Shown here: in pieces, positions 13,858 to 20,446 of the stretch | How the letters are laid out: every line of letters begins with the position of its first letter | Numbering within the stretch: the first letter of the stretch is position 1 | NCBI GenBank assembly: GCA_002314715.1 | Contig: DCGY01000020.1 | Coordinates: 16,633-37,078, forward strand | Origin: Lachnospiraceae bacterium UBA1766 | GTDB lineage: Bacteria; Bacillota; Clostridia; Lachnospirales; Lachnospiraceae | Length of the DNA stretch: 20,446 bases | Direction of reading: 5' to 3' | Notes under the pieces: generated by a model | Seen by the model: the letters and a program-made list of their open reading frames with translations, nothing else | What the model was told of the DNA's origin: nothing | Database searches by the model: none | Translations under genes and position numbers: made by a program

Positions 13858-14724
13858 CTAAGACCTTCCGTTGTTAATATCTCTGTGATAAAGTTTCATA
13901 CCATACTGGCCCTGATTTTTCATGTGGTCATAAATTTCATTGGCCAACGTAACGCTTCGGTGCTTTCCACCGGTACAGCCGATTGCAATCACCAAACGAT
14001 TCTTTCCTTCTTTTACATAGTTTGGCATCAGGAAGTTCAACATATCCAAAAGCTTTTCCAGGAAATCTTTGGACTCCTGAAAGCTCATTACATAATCGCT
14101 GACTTCTTTATCGTTACCGGTTTTCGGACGCATTTCTTCTATATAAAATGGATTGGGAAGAAAACGCACGTCAAAAACCAAATCCGCATCGGAAGGGATT
14201 CCGTTTTTGAAGCCAAAGGACATTACCGTTACCATTAGGCTGTTATATTCCTCGTTGCTCACAAAAATGCGGTCCAGCTCTTCCTTTAACTCTCTGGTCA
14301 AAAGGTTGGAGGTATCGATAACATAATCCGCCGTTTTTTTGATTTTCTCCAAAACCTTTCGTTCCTTTTGTACGCCCTCTTCTACCCGGCCGTCCTGGGA
14401 AAGCGGATGGGAACGTCTGGTTTCCTTGTATCGTTTGATCAGCGCATCATCGGAAGCCTCCATAAAGAGAATTTCGATGGAATAATCTCTTTTCCGAAAG
14501 CTCTCCAAAATTCGTGTTGCATCCTCGAAGGACTGATCCGCACGTACGTCCAGGCCAAGCGCCACCTTATTGATTTCGCTGTTTGGCATCATAATCAACT
14601 CTATAAACTTATCTACAAGAGAAACCGGTAAATTATCCACACAATAATATCCCGCATCCTCCAGCATTTTCAGCGCGGTTCTTTTCCCGCCGCCACTCAT
14701 TCCGGTAACTACGACGAAACGCAT
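13858..14724 (-). CDS. rapZ: RapZ/YvcJ-family nucleotide-binding protein
   Basis: A 288-residue protein of family length. The N-terminal P-loop domain carries GMSGGGKRTALKMLEDAG and YCVDNLPVSL. The centre has the family motif VFDVRFLPNPFY with RPKTG, and the C-terminal domain has AIGCTGGKHRSVTLANEIY. In Escherichia coli RapZ is an RNA-binding adaptor that controls glucosamine-6-phosphate synthase through small RNAs; in Bacillus YvcJ hydrolyses nucleotides. Oddly, the Walker A residue after Lys14 is Arg15 (codon AGA) instead of Ser or Thr, with Thr one place later. The gene is 17 nt after murB and 2 nt before whiA. The ribosome binding site is weak (GTGAG), suggesting coupling to murB translation. 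Confidence 0.93.
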   Translation of the reverse strand: MRFVVVTGMSGGGKRTALKMLEDAGYYCVDNLPVSLVDKFIELIMMPNSEINKVALGLDVRADQSFEDATRILESFRKRDYSIEILFMEASDDALIKRYKETRRSHPLSQDGRVEEGVQKERKVLEKIKKTADYVIDTSNLLTRELKEELDRIFVSNEEYNSLMVTVMSFGFKNGIPSDADLVFDVRFLPNPFYIEEMRPKTGNDKEVSDYVMSFQESKDFLEKLLDMLNFLMPNYVKEGKNRLVIAIGCTGGKHRSVTLANEIYDHMKNQGQYGMKLYHRDINNGRS

Positions 14725-14741
14725 AATTTTTTCTCACATTC

Positions 14742-15650
14742 CTACTCTAAAATAATGACTTCCGGCTCCAGCCGTACATCAAATTGATCGTAAACTCTTT
14801 CCTGAACTGTTTTCATCAACTGCCTGATATCCGCCGCGGTTGCATTCTCTTTGTTAATGACAAAGCCGCAATGCTTCTCGGAAACCTGTGCCCCGCCGAT
14901 TTGGAAGCCGCGAAGGCCCGCATCTTCGATTAGTTTCCCCGCGAAATATCCTTCCGGTCGCTTAAAGGTGCTTCCGGCGCTGGGGTATTCCAAGGGCTGC
15001 TTCTCTCTTCGTTTTGCAGCCAGTTCATTCATATATGTACGAATGCTCTCGGCATCCCCTTTTGTCAGTCGAAAGCGCACCCTGGTAATCAAAAAGGGCT
15101 TGCCCTTGATGGCGCTGTGTCGATAGCCGAATTCCATGTCCTCTCCGGACAGTTCCATCACCTCGCCCATGTGGTCCATCACCTGTACCGAAAGAACCAC
15201 CTGGCTCATTTCACCGCCATAAGCTCCGGCATTCATAACCACTCCGCCGCCAATGGTTCCCGGGATACCGGAAGCAAATTCCAATCCGGTAAGGCTGTGG
15301 TCCAGGGCCTGCTTTGCCGCCATCGCCATGGTAACGCCTGCTCCGCAATTCATTTCGGTTCCGCCTACGGCAATCTGCAAAAATTCCCCTCCAAGTTTTA
15401 TCACAATTCCTCTGTATCCCTCATCGGAAACCAGAAGATTACTGCCGTTTCCAAGCACAAAGAACGGTACTTCCAGCTTCTGAATGTATTTCATCACATT
15501 CTGTAACTGTGTCAAATCGGTTACCACCACCATGCAATCTGCCGGTCCGCCCACGCGAAAAGTGGTGTGTTTACTCATCTCTTCGTTTTGAAAGATATTT
15601 TCCTTCGGCACATATTTTTCCAGTGCCGCAATTACCGCATTGCTAATCAA
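14742..15650 (-). CDS. murB: UDP-N-acetylenolpyruvoylglucosamine reductase
   Basis: A 302-residue FAD enzyme that reduces UDP-GlcNAc-enolpyruvate to UDP-MurNAc, the second committed step of peptidoglycan precursor synthesis in the cytoplasm. FAD-binding segments are LGNGSNLLVSDEG (residues 66-78) and FASGIPGTIGGGVVMNAGAYGG. The catalytic elements include GYRHS, the proton-donor serine in PSAGSTFKRP (Ser227) and the final Glu region LEPEVIILE. The short type-IIb form is indicated. The start is TTG at 15650, preceded by AAGAAGG 8 nt upstream; the next ATG (residue 53) would cut into the FAD domain. A hairpin at 15683-15720 separates it from the glucokinase gene. Confidence 0.95.
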   Translation of the reverse strand: MISNAVIAALEKYVPKENIFQNEEMSKHTTFRVGGPADCMVVVTDLTQLQNVMKYIQKLEVPFFVLGNGSNLLVSDEGYRGIVIKLGGEFLQIAVGGTEMNCGAGVTMAMAAKQALDHSLTGLEFASGIPGTIGGGVVMNAGAYGGEMSQVVLSVQVMDHMGEVMELSGEDMEFGYRHSAIKGKPFLITRVRFRLTKGDAESIRTYMNELAAKRREKQPLEYPSAGSTFKRPEGYFAGKLIEDAGLRGFQIGGAQVSEKHCGFVINKENATAADIRQLMKTVQERVYDQFDVRLEPEVIILE

Positions 15651-15682
15651 ATTTTTAACCTTCTTTGTTCTATAATATAGGA

Positions 15683-15720
15683 GAGTCCACCAATCGCCTC
15701 ATGCTGCAATCGATGGACTC
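15683..15720 (-). repeat. Long hairpin between the glucokinase gene and murB
   Basis: 15-bp stem in minus-strand RNA (15720-15706 with 15697-15683, three G-U pairs, 8-nt loop). No good T-run follows, so it is a poor terminator. It may be an RNA-processing or stability element that sets the murB level relative to upstream genes, or a partly effective stop. Confidence 0.6.
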
Positions 15721-15734
15721 CCGTTTCTGCATTT

Positions 15735-16673
15735 CTATTTCAGAATCAATGCTGCGGCTCCAAAGATACCGGCATCATTTCCAAGAGTTGCCAAGGCGAA
15801 CTCAGCACCCTTGCAAGGAGTAAATACATACTTTTCGAATGCGGGCTTTACATAAGATAATAAAATCTCGCCTGCCTTTGATACACCACCGCCGATTACA
15901 AACACTTCCGGATTCACCACACAGGCAACTGCTGCCAATCCTCGTCCAAGATAATCACCGAACTGATTTGCAATTTCGATGGCCACCTCATCGTTTGCCT
16001 TTACCGCATCAAATACGGTCTTTGCGGAAATTTCCTGGCTGCGAAGAACACTTGCCTTCTCATCCTTAGCAAGACGTCTCTTGGCCAAGCGTACAATACC
16101 GGTAGCGGATGCATACTGCTCCAGACATCCTTTTTTCTTACAGCCACAAACCTCTGTCTCGTTGTCATCAATATGAATATGTCCGATTTCACCGCCGGCT
16201 CCGGTGGCTCCGGTGAGAATCTTTCCGTCTACGATAATACCACCGCCAACGCCGGTGCCCAGGGTAACTGCCACCATATTGCTATGGCCCTTACCACCGC
16301 CCTGCCACATCTCGCCCAGGGCTGCCACATTGGCATCGTTTGCTGCCTTTACAGGGATATTAATTACTTTATTGATCTCTTCCGGGATATTCAAAACACC
16401 CCATCCAAGATTTACAGCTCCTCCAACCATAGTACCATGGTCGTCTACCGCACCGGGAGCGCCTACACCGATACCGACCACATCCTCCTTGGTCAGCTTC
16501 TTCTCTGCCATCTTGGCACAAATACTGTTTGCCACGTCAGGCAGAATCTTCTCGCCACCGTTATCCTTCACGGTAGGAATCTCCCACTTATCCAATACAT
16601 TTCCTTCTGTATCAAATAAACCCATTTTTACGGTAGTTCCACCGATATCTACACCAAATGCATACTTACTCAT
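15735..16673 (-). CDS. ROK-family glucokinase
   Basis: A 312-residue sugar kinase, length as expected. The phosphate-binding start is FGVDIGGTTVKMG (D9, G11, G12). The catalytic Asp113 sits in AANDANVAALGEMW and the ATP site in LGTGVGGGII. The ROK zinc site consists of H165 (GEIGHIHI) and C176, C178 and C183 (CGCKKKGCLEQYAS). It phosphorylates glucose, or a related hexose or N-acetylhexosamine, at the entrance to glycolysis. GGAGGAAAATAGAA precedes the ATG, 32 nt after hprK. Its location between hprK and murB hints at a role in linking sugar supply, catabolite control and cell-wall precursor synthesis; exact sugar preference is inferred from family only. Confidence 0.93.
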   Translation of the reverse strand: MSKYAFGVDIGGTTVKMGLFDTEGNVLDKWEIPTVKDNGGEKILPDVANSICAKMAEKKLTKEDVVGIGVGAPGAVDDHGTMVGGAVNLGWGVLNIPEEINKVINIPVKAANDANVAALGEMWQGGGKGHSNMVAVTLGTGVGGGIIVDGKILTGATGAGGEIGHIHIDDNETEVCGCKKKGCLEQYASATGIVRLAKRRLAKDEKASVLRSQEISAKTVFDAVKANDEVAIEIANQFGDYLGRGLAAVACVVNPEVFVIGGGVSKAGEILLSYVKPAFEKYVFTPCKGAEFALATLGNDAGIFGAAALILK

Positions 16674-16705
16674 TTCTATTTTCCTCCTGAACTTCTTCCC
16701 GATAT

Positions 16706-17647
16706 TTATTCATCTTCCTCATCTCTTTTTCTTGCAAGAGAATTCTGTACTCTGCTGTACAATACCTGCGCCGCATTGTAACCCATCTTTTTCTGTCTGT
16801 GGTTAACTGCTGCAGACTCACAGATGATTGCCAGGTTACGTCCGGGACGAATGGGAATATTATGGCATACAACTTTATTTCCAAGATACTCCACATAATT
16901 TTCTTCCAAACCGAGACGATCGTATTCCTTATCCTTGTCCCAATCCTCCAAACGGATTACCAGGTCAATGCTCTGGGTATCACGTACACTGGAAGCACCA
17001 AACAATGCCTTTACGTCCACAATACCGATACCGCGAAGCTCGATAAAGTGCTTGGTAATTTCGGGAGCGGAACCAATCAAGGTATCATCACTGACCTTGC
17101 GCAGTTCTACCACGTCATCCGTAACCAGACGATGGCCTCTCTTGATTAATTCCAAGGCAGCCTCGGATTTACCGATACCGCTTTCACCGGTGATCAAAAC
17201 GCCTTCGCCGTATACATCCACCAATACGCCGTGTACGGAGATGCAGGGCGCCAGTTTCACATTTAACCAGCGAATAATCTCTGCCATAAATGCGGAGGTG
17301 GATTTCTGGGTAACCAGAACCGGAATATTATGCGCTTTCGCAATTTCCATAAAAATCGGATCCGGCTGCAACTCACGGCAGAATACCACGCCGGGAATAT
17401 CGTAGTTCATGAAGGTATCGTAAATCTCTCTCTTGCGATCCTCTTCCATGTTTTCCATATAAGTATATTCCACAAAACCGATAATCTGCAGACGGGATGC
17501 ATCGAAATGCTCAAAATATCCTGCCATCTGCAATGCAGGTCTGTTAATATCGGGCTGGGTAATTTTAATTTTTTTGAAATCAATCTCCGGTGTAAGACTC
17601 ACCAGTTTCATCTTTTCTACGATTTTTTCCAAGCTGACACTTGCCAT
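16706..17647 (-). CDS. hprK: HPr kinase/phosphorylase
   Basis: A 313-residue bifunctional enzyme that phosphorylates HPr and Crh on Ser46 when glycolytic intermediates are high and removes the phosphate when phosphate is high; it is the sensor of carbon catabolite control in Firmicutes. The catalytic segment reads HGVLVDVYGEGVLITGESGIGKSE with His139 and Walker A at 154-161. The HprK signature is GIGIVDVKALFGASSVRDTQ. The start at 17647 (MASVSLEKIV) is chosen for its GGAGG about 8 nt upstream and family-like N-terminus; an in-frame ATG at 17698 would add 17 residues. The gene follows uvrC by 66 nt in the same operon. Confidence 0.95.
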   Translation of the reverse strand: MASVSLEKIVEKMKLVSLTPEIDFKKIKITQPDINRPALQMAGYFEHFDASRLQIIGFVEYTYMENMEEDRKREIYDTFMNYDIPGVVFCRELQPDPIFMEIAKAHNIPVLVTQKSTSAFMAEIIRWLNVKLAPCISVHGVLVDVYGEGVLITGESGIGKSEAALELIKRGHRLVTDDVVELRKVSDDTLIGSAPEITKHFIELRGIGIVDVKALFGASSVRDTQSIDLVIRLEDWDKDKEYDRLGLEENYVEYLGNKVVCHNIPIRPGRNLAIICESAAVNHRQKKMGYNAAQVLYSRVQNSLARKRDEEDE

Positions 17648-17713
17648 ACGAAATCCTCCGTGTTCCTTCTCTGATGTCTTGGGAAATCCCCAAAACATTC
17701 CGCGCTTATTTTA

Positions 17714-19570
17714 TCACATTTTCTGAAAAAAAGCCACTATCTCCTTTGCGGTACGCTCATTTATTTCCGGGATTTGAGTCAACTCCTCCACAGAAGCGTT
17801 CTTAATCTCCTCCAGGGATTTGAAGCTCCGCATCAGCGCTTTTCTTCGGTTGGGTCCAATTCCCGGAATATCATCCAAAACAGACTTTACCTGGCTTTTT
17901 CCTCTCAGGTGTCTGTGATATTCTATGGCAAATCGATGGGCCTCATCCTGAATACGGGTAATCAGTTTAAAGCCCTCCGAATGGGTATCGATGGGCAGCT
18001 CTACATTATTGAAATATAAGCCTCTGGTACGGTGATTGTCGTCCTTTACCATACCGCATACCGGAATGTGAATGTGCAGTTCCTCCAAAACAGACAATGC
18101 AATGTTCACCTGTCCCCGGCCGCCATCCATCAGAAGCAAATCCGGGAAACGGTTAAAGCCGGCAAATTCGTCCGACTCCCGCATCTCCTCGCTGTTTTTC
18201 TCTTCCAGCCCTCTGACAAACCGTCTGGTCAGAACCTCTCGCATACAGGCATAATCATCGGGTCCGGCCACGGTTTTGATGCGAAACTTACGATAGTCAC
18301 TCTTTTTGGGCTTGCCCTTCTCATACACCACCATGGAGCCAACATTTTCAAAACCGCTGATATTGGAAATATCAAAAGCCTCCATACGTTCTACCGACGT
18401 AATTCCCAAAAGCTTCTCCAGTTCCTTTACCGCTCCGATGGTTCGACCCTCTTCCCGTTTCAGTTTCTCTCGGTCCTGACTCAAAATCAGCTTGGCGTTC
18501 TGGGTAGCCAGTTCCACCAGCTTTTCTTTGGTACCAATCTTGGGCTTTTTCAAATAAACCTTCTGCCCTCTTCGGCCGGACAGCCACTTTTCAATCAGTT
18601 CTCTGTCCTCTATCTCATAGGGGAGCATAATTTCGTCCGGCAAAAAAGGCGTTCCCGCATAAAATTGCTTGATAAATTCGCCGAGAATTTCTCCTTCATT
18701 TTCTGACACATTTGTCATATAATAATGTTCCCGGCCAATCAGCTTGCCGTTTCGGACGAAGAAAACCTGTACCACCGCTTCGTTCTCTTCCCGATATAAG
18801 CCCAGTACATCCTTGTCTTCTCCCACACCGCCGGTAATCTTTTGTTTCTCCGCAATGTGCTTAATACTCTCCAGCAAATCCCGGTATTTTGCCGCTTCCT
18901 CAAATTCCATATTTTCGGAAGCCTTCAGCATCTTTTGCTCCAGGTCCCGCTTAATTTTGGCATGATCTCCGTTTAGAAAATCAATCACCTCATTCACAAA
19001 TTCTCCGTACTGCTCCTTGGACACATAACCCTGGCAGGGACCTAAGCATTGCTTGATATGGTAATTCAAGCAGGGGCGCTCCTGACCTGTATCCCGCGGC
19101 AGAATACGATTACAGGTACGAAGGAAATAGAGCTTGTTTAAAAGCTCGATGGTGTCCTTTACCGCAAGCCCGCTGGAATAGGGGCCGAAATACTTGGCTT
19201 TGTCCTTTTTCATGGTGCGAGACTGCATAATCCGGGGGAAATCCTCATTGACAGTCACCTTGATATAGGGATAGGTTTTGTCATCCTTCAGCAGGGTGTT
19301 GTACTTCGGCGAATATTCCTTGATTAAATTATTCTCCAAAACCAGTGCTTCCAGCTCAGAGTCGGTAATAATATATTCAAAACGGGCAATCAATGACACC
19401 ATTTTATCAATGGCCGGACCTCTTCCGATGTTGTCGCGAAAATAAGACCGCACCCGATTATGCAGGTTTACGGCCTTTCCCACATATAAAATGACATCCT
19501 TGTCATCTCTCATAATATAGACTCCCGGATTCTTGGGGAGTTTTTTTAATTCTTCCTCAATTACAAACAT
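17714..19570 (-). CDS. uvrC: Excinuclease ABC subunit C
   Basis: A 618-residue nuclease that makes both incisions in UvrABC nucleotide excision repair. Domains in order: the GIY-YIG nuclease (NPGVYIMRD and ILYVGKA, residues 14-35); four conserved cysteines (about C153, C167, C175, C179) expected to hold an iron-sulfur cluster; a UVR motif that contacts UvrB (about 205-235, MEFEEAAKYRDLLESI); the RNase H-like nuclease (LLMDGGRGQVN, about 479-489); and a C-terminal helix-hairpin-helix pair (IPGIGPNRRKAL). I choose ATG 19570 because GAGG lies 7 nt before it; the ATG at 19576, two codons earlier, is too near the site. The start region is inside an 11-bp hairpin. Gap to ftsH is 46 nt. Confidence 0.94.
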   Translation of the reverse strand: MFVIEEELKKLPKNPGVYIMRDDKDVILYVGKAVNLHNRVRSYFRDNIGRGPAIDKMVSLIARFEYIITDSELEALVLENNLIKEYSPKYNTLLKDDKTYPYIKVTVNEDFPRIMQSRTMKKDKAKYFGPYSSGLAVKDTIELLNKLYFLRTCNRILPRDTGQERPCLNYHIKQCLGPCQGYVSKEQYGEFVNEVIDFLNGDHAKIKRDLEQKMLKASENMEFEEAAKYRDLLESIKHIAEKQKITGGVGEDKDVLGLYREENEAVVQVFFVRNGKLIGREHYYMTNVSENEGEILGEFIKQFYAGTPFLPDEIMLPYEIEDRELIEKWLSGRRGQKVYLKKPKIGTKEKLVELATQNAKLILSQDREKLKREEGRTIGAVKELEKLLGITSVERMEAFDISNISGFENVGSMVVYEKGKPKKSDYRKFRIKTVAGPDDYACMREVLTRRFVRGLEEKNSEEMRESDEFAGFNRFPDLLLMDGGRGQVNIALSVLEELHIHIPVCGMVKDDNHRTRGLYFNNVELPIDTHSEGFKLITRIQDEAHRFAIEYHRHLRGKSQVKSVLDDIPGIGPNRRKALMRSFKSLEEIKNASVEELTQIPEINERTAKEIVAFFQKM

Positions 19571-19600
19571 AGCCATACCTCATGAAAGTGGTATGGCTAT
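19569..19600 (-). promoter_or_regulatory. Hairpin covering the uvrC ribosome binding site and start codon
   Basis: Perfect 11-bp inverted repeat: on the minus strand ATAGCCATACC (19600-19590), 10-nt loop, GGTATGGCTAT (19579-19569). The 3' arm contains part of the GAGG site, the first ATG and two bases of the chosen ATG. When folded it should limit uvrC initiation. It lies between the ftsH stop and uvrC; there is no good T-run, so it is unlikely to be only a terminator. Confidence 0.65.
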
Positions 19601-19616
19601 TATAACATTCTTTTCT

Positions 19617-20446
19617 TTATTCATCAATTTTTCTGTTGGAAAATCTGCCGATGGGCTTGCTGTTTAATTCCGCGAAATCCTTTAAATATACAGGTTTTTC
19701 CTCTTCCTTAGGCTCTTCCCCGGAAGGCTTGGAAGAATCTTCCTCATCGGAATTGTTTTCCTTTTCTTCCGTATGGGTAAGCTCCGCTGTTTCAGCCAAA
19801 ACTTCCTTTCCGGGTTCTGCCGAATTCTCTTCCTTCTTTTCCTCCGGATCCGGAAGTCCCTTTTCCTTACGGAAGATCTGCATGAATTCCTTACCGGTAA
19901 TGGTTTCCTTCTCGATTAAGAAGTCCGCCAGCTTATCCATAATCTCTCTGTTCTCCCGAAGAAGCTTCAGCGCTTCATCGTAGCTTTCTTTTAAGATTGC
20001 TATCACTTCCGCATCAATTTCCGCCGCCGTATCATCACTGCAGTTTAATGCCGCACGTCCGTCCAGATACTGATTCTCCACGGTAGCCAGACCAATCAGA
20101 CCGAACTTCTTGCTCATACCATAACGGGTAACCATGGAACGGGCAATCTCGGTAGCCTTCTCAATATCGTTTGCGGCACCGGTGGTCACTGTGTCAAATA
20201 CAATTTCCTCCGCAGCACGTCCGCCTACCAGACCTACCAGCATGGAACGAAGCTCCGCCTCGGTGTTTAAGAACTTTTCTTCCTCCGGCACATGCATAAC
20301 ATAGCCCAAAGCACCCATGGTACGGGGAACAATGGTAATCTTCTGTACCGGCTCGGAGTTCTTCTGCAATGCACTGATTAATGCATGACCTACTTCATGA
20401 TAAGAAACAATCTTTCGCTCTTCCTTGCTCATGATACGGTCCTTCT
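19617..20446 (-). CDS. ftsH: ATP-dependent zinc metalloprotease FtsH, C-terminal part
   Basis: This is the 3' portion of a gene cut by the right window edge; the frame runs open through base 20446, with KDRI upstream of the first Met seen here, so that Met is internal. About 276 residues remain, forming the M41 peptidase domain: zinc motif SYHEVGHAL (HEVGH, codons about 20399-20385), GGRAAEEIVFDTVTTGAANDIEKAT with the third ligand Asp, and TRYGMSKKFG. The last 75 or so residues are a Glu-, Lys- and Ser-rich tail, probably disordered. FtsH is a membrane-anchored protease for misfolded membrane proteins and regulators. The AAA+ domain and membrane segments are outside the window. It is the first gene visible of the long minus-strand operon. 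Confidence 0.95.
   Translation of the reverse strand, partial: KDRIMSKEERKIVSYHEVGHALISALQKNSEPVQKITIVPRTMGALGYVMHVPEEEKFLNTEAELRSMLVGLVGGRAAEEIVFDTVTTGAANDIEKATEIARSMVTRYGMSKKFGLIGLATVENQYLDGRAALNCSDDTAAEIDAEVIAILKESYDEALKLLRENREIMDKLADFLIEKETITGKEFMQIFRKEKGLPDPEEKKEENSAEPGKEVLAETAELTHTEEKENNSDEEDSSKPSGEEPKEEEKPVYLKDFAELNSKPIGRFSNRKIDE

Noticed and set aside
15660..15682. Promoter for murB around TATATTATAG on the minus strand
   Set aside because: The -10-like sequence has no -35 box at 16-18 nt upstream; the sequence there is the GC-containing hairpin arm.
16204..16806. 200-codon plus-strand frame opposite glucokinase and hprK
   Set aside because: Proline-, serine- and threonine-rich translation typical of a shadow frame; the opposite strand codes for a well-supported ROK kinase.
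18032..18706. 224-codon plus-strand open frame opposite uvrC
   Set aside because: It lies fully antisense to a uvrC frame with all family motifs, has no ribosome binding site of note, and its translation looks like no protein family.
1..20446. Mobile element, defence island or CRISPR array
   Set aside because: No transposase, integrase, restriction, toxin or repeat-spacer pattern was seen; all sizeable frames are assigned to core functions.

Overview
The window looks like a chromosomal segment of a Gram-positive Clostridia species, most likely a Lachnospiraceae member (inference). The grounds are strong AGGAGG ribosome binding sites, sigma-A type promoters, a glycine riboswitch, a YtrA-type regulator, and the block uvrC-hprK-glucokinase-murB-rapZ-whiA-HPr-like. 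I see no tRNA, rRNA, CRISPR, phage or insertion sequence. Most of the window is housekeeping DNA, and the interesting material is mainly regulatory RNA and domain-level variation.

Layout. The left edge (+ strand) has the end of hflK and complete hflC, membrane SPFH proteins. A shared terminator separates them from a convergent amt gene (- strand), whose product is an ammonium channel carrying a fused P-II nitrogen sensor. The amt transcript starts at a near-consensus promoter and has a leader of about 240 nt with several hairpins, one terminator-like. Divergent from amt is a three-gene YtrA/ABC cassette (GntR regulator, ATPase, large permease) with a sigma-A promoter followed by a perfect AGTGTA-N13-TACACT operator. 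A strong bidirectional terminator separates it from agcS (- strand), a sodium:alanine/glycine symporter under a single-aptamer glycine riboswitch. Next come a GNAT acetyltransferase with an extra N-terminal region (- strand), a divergent cyclophilin (+ strand), a 420-nt gene-free stretch with hairpins, a class II fructose-bisphosphate aldolase and a diacylglycerol kinase-family lipid kinase (both - strand).

From the right edge down to about 12.7 kb, all genes lie on the - strand with short gaps and look like one long operon: ftsH (3' part), uvrC, hprK, a ROK glucokinase, murB, rapZ, whiA and a Crh/HPr-like gene closed by a terminator. HPr kinase and its apparent HPr-like target, which keeps Ser46 but has Asp at position 15, share this unit with a glucokinase and the RapZ/WhiA pair. 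That links carbon-catabolite signalling with envelope synthesis and division. yvcK, usually between rapZ and whiA in Bacillus-type operons, is absent here.

The best second looks are the Amt-P-II fusion with its structured leader, the hairpin covering the uvrC start codon, the HPr-like Asp15, the RapZ Walker A change (GKRT) and the single glycine riboswitch. I did not find a clearly new multi-gene defence or mobile system.
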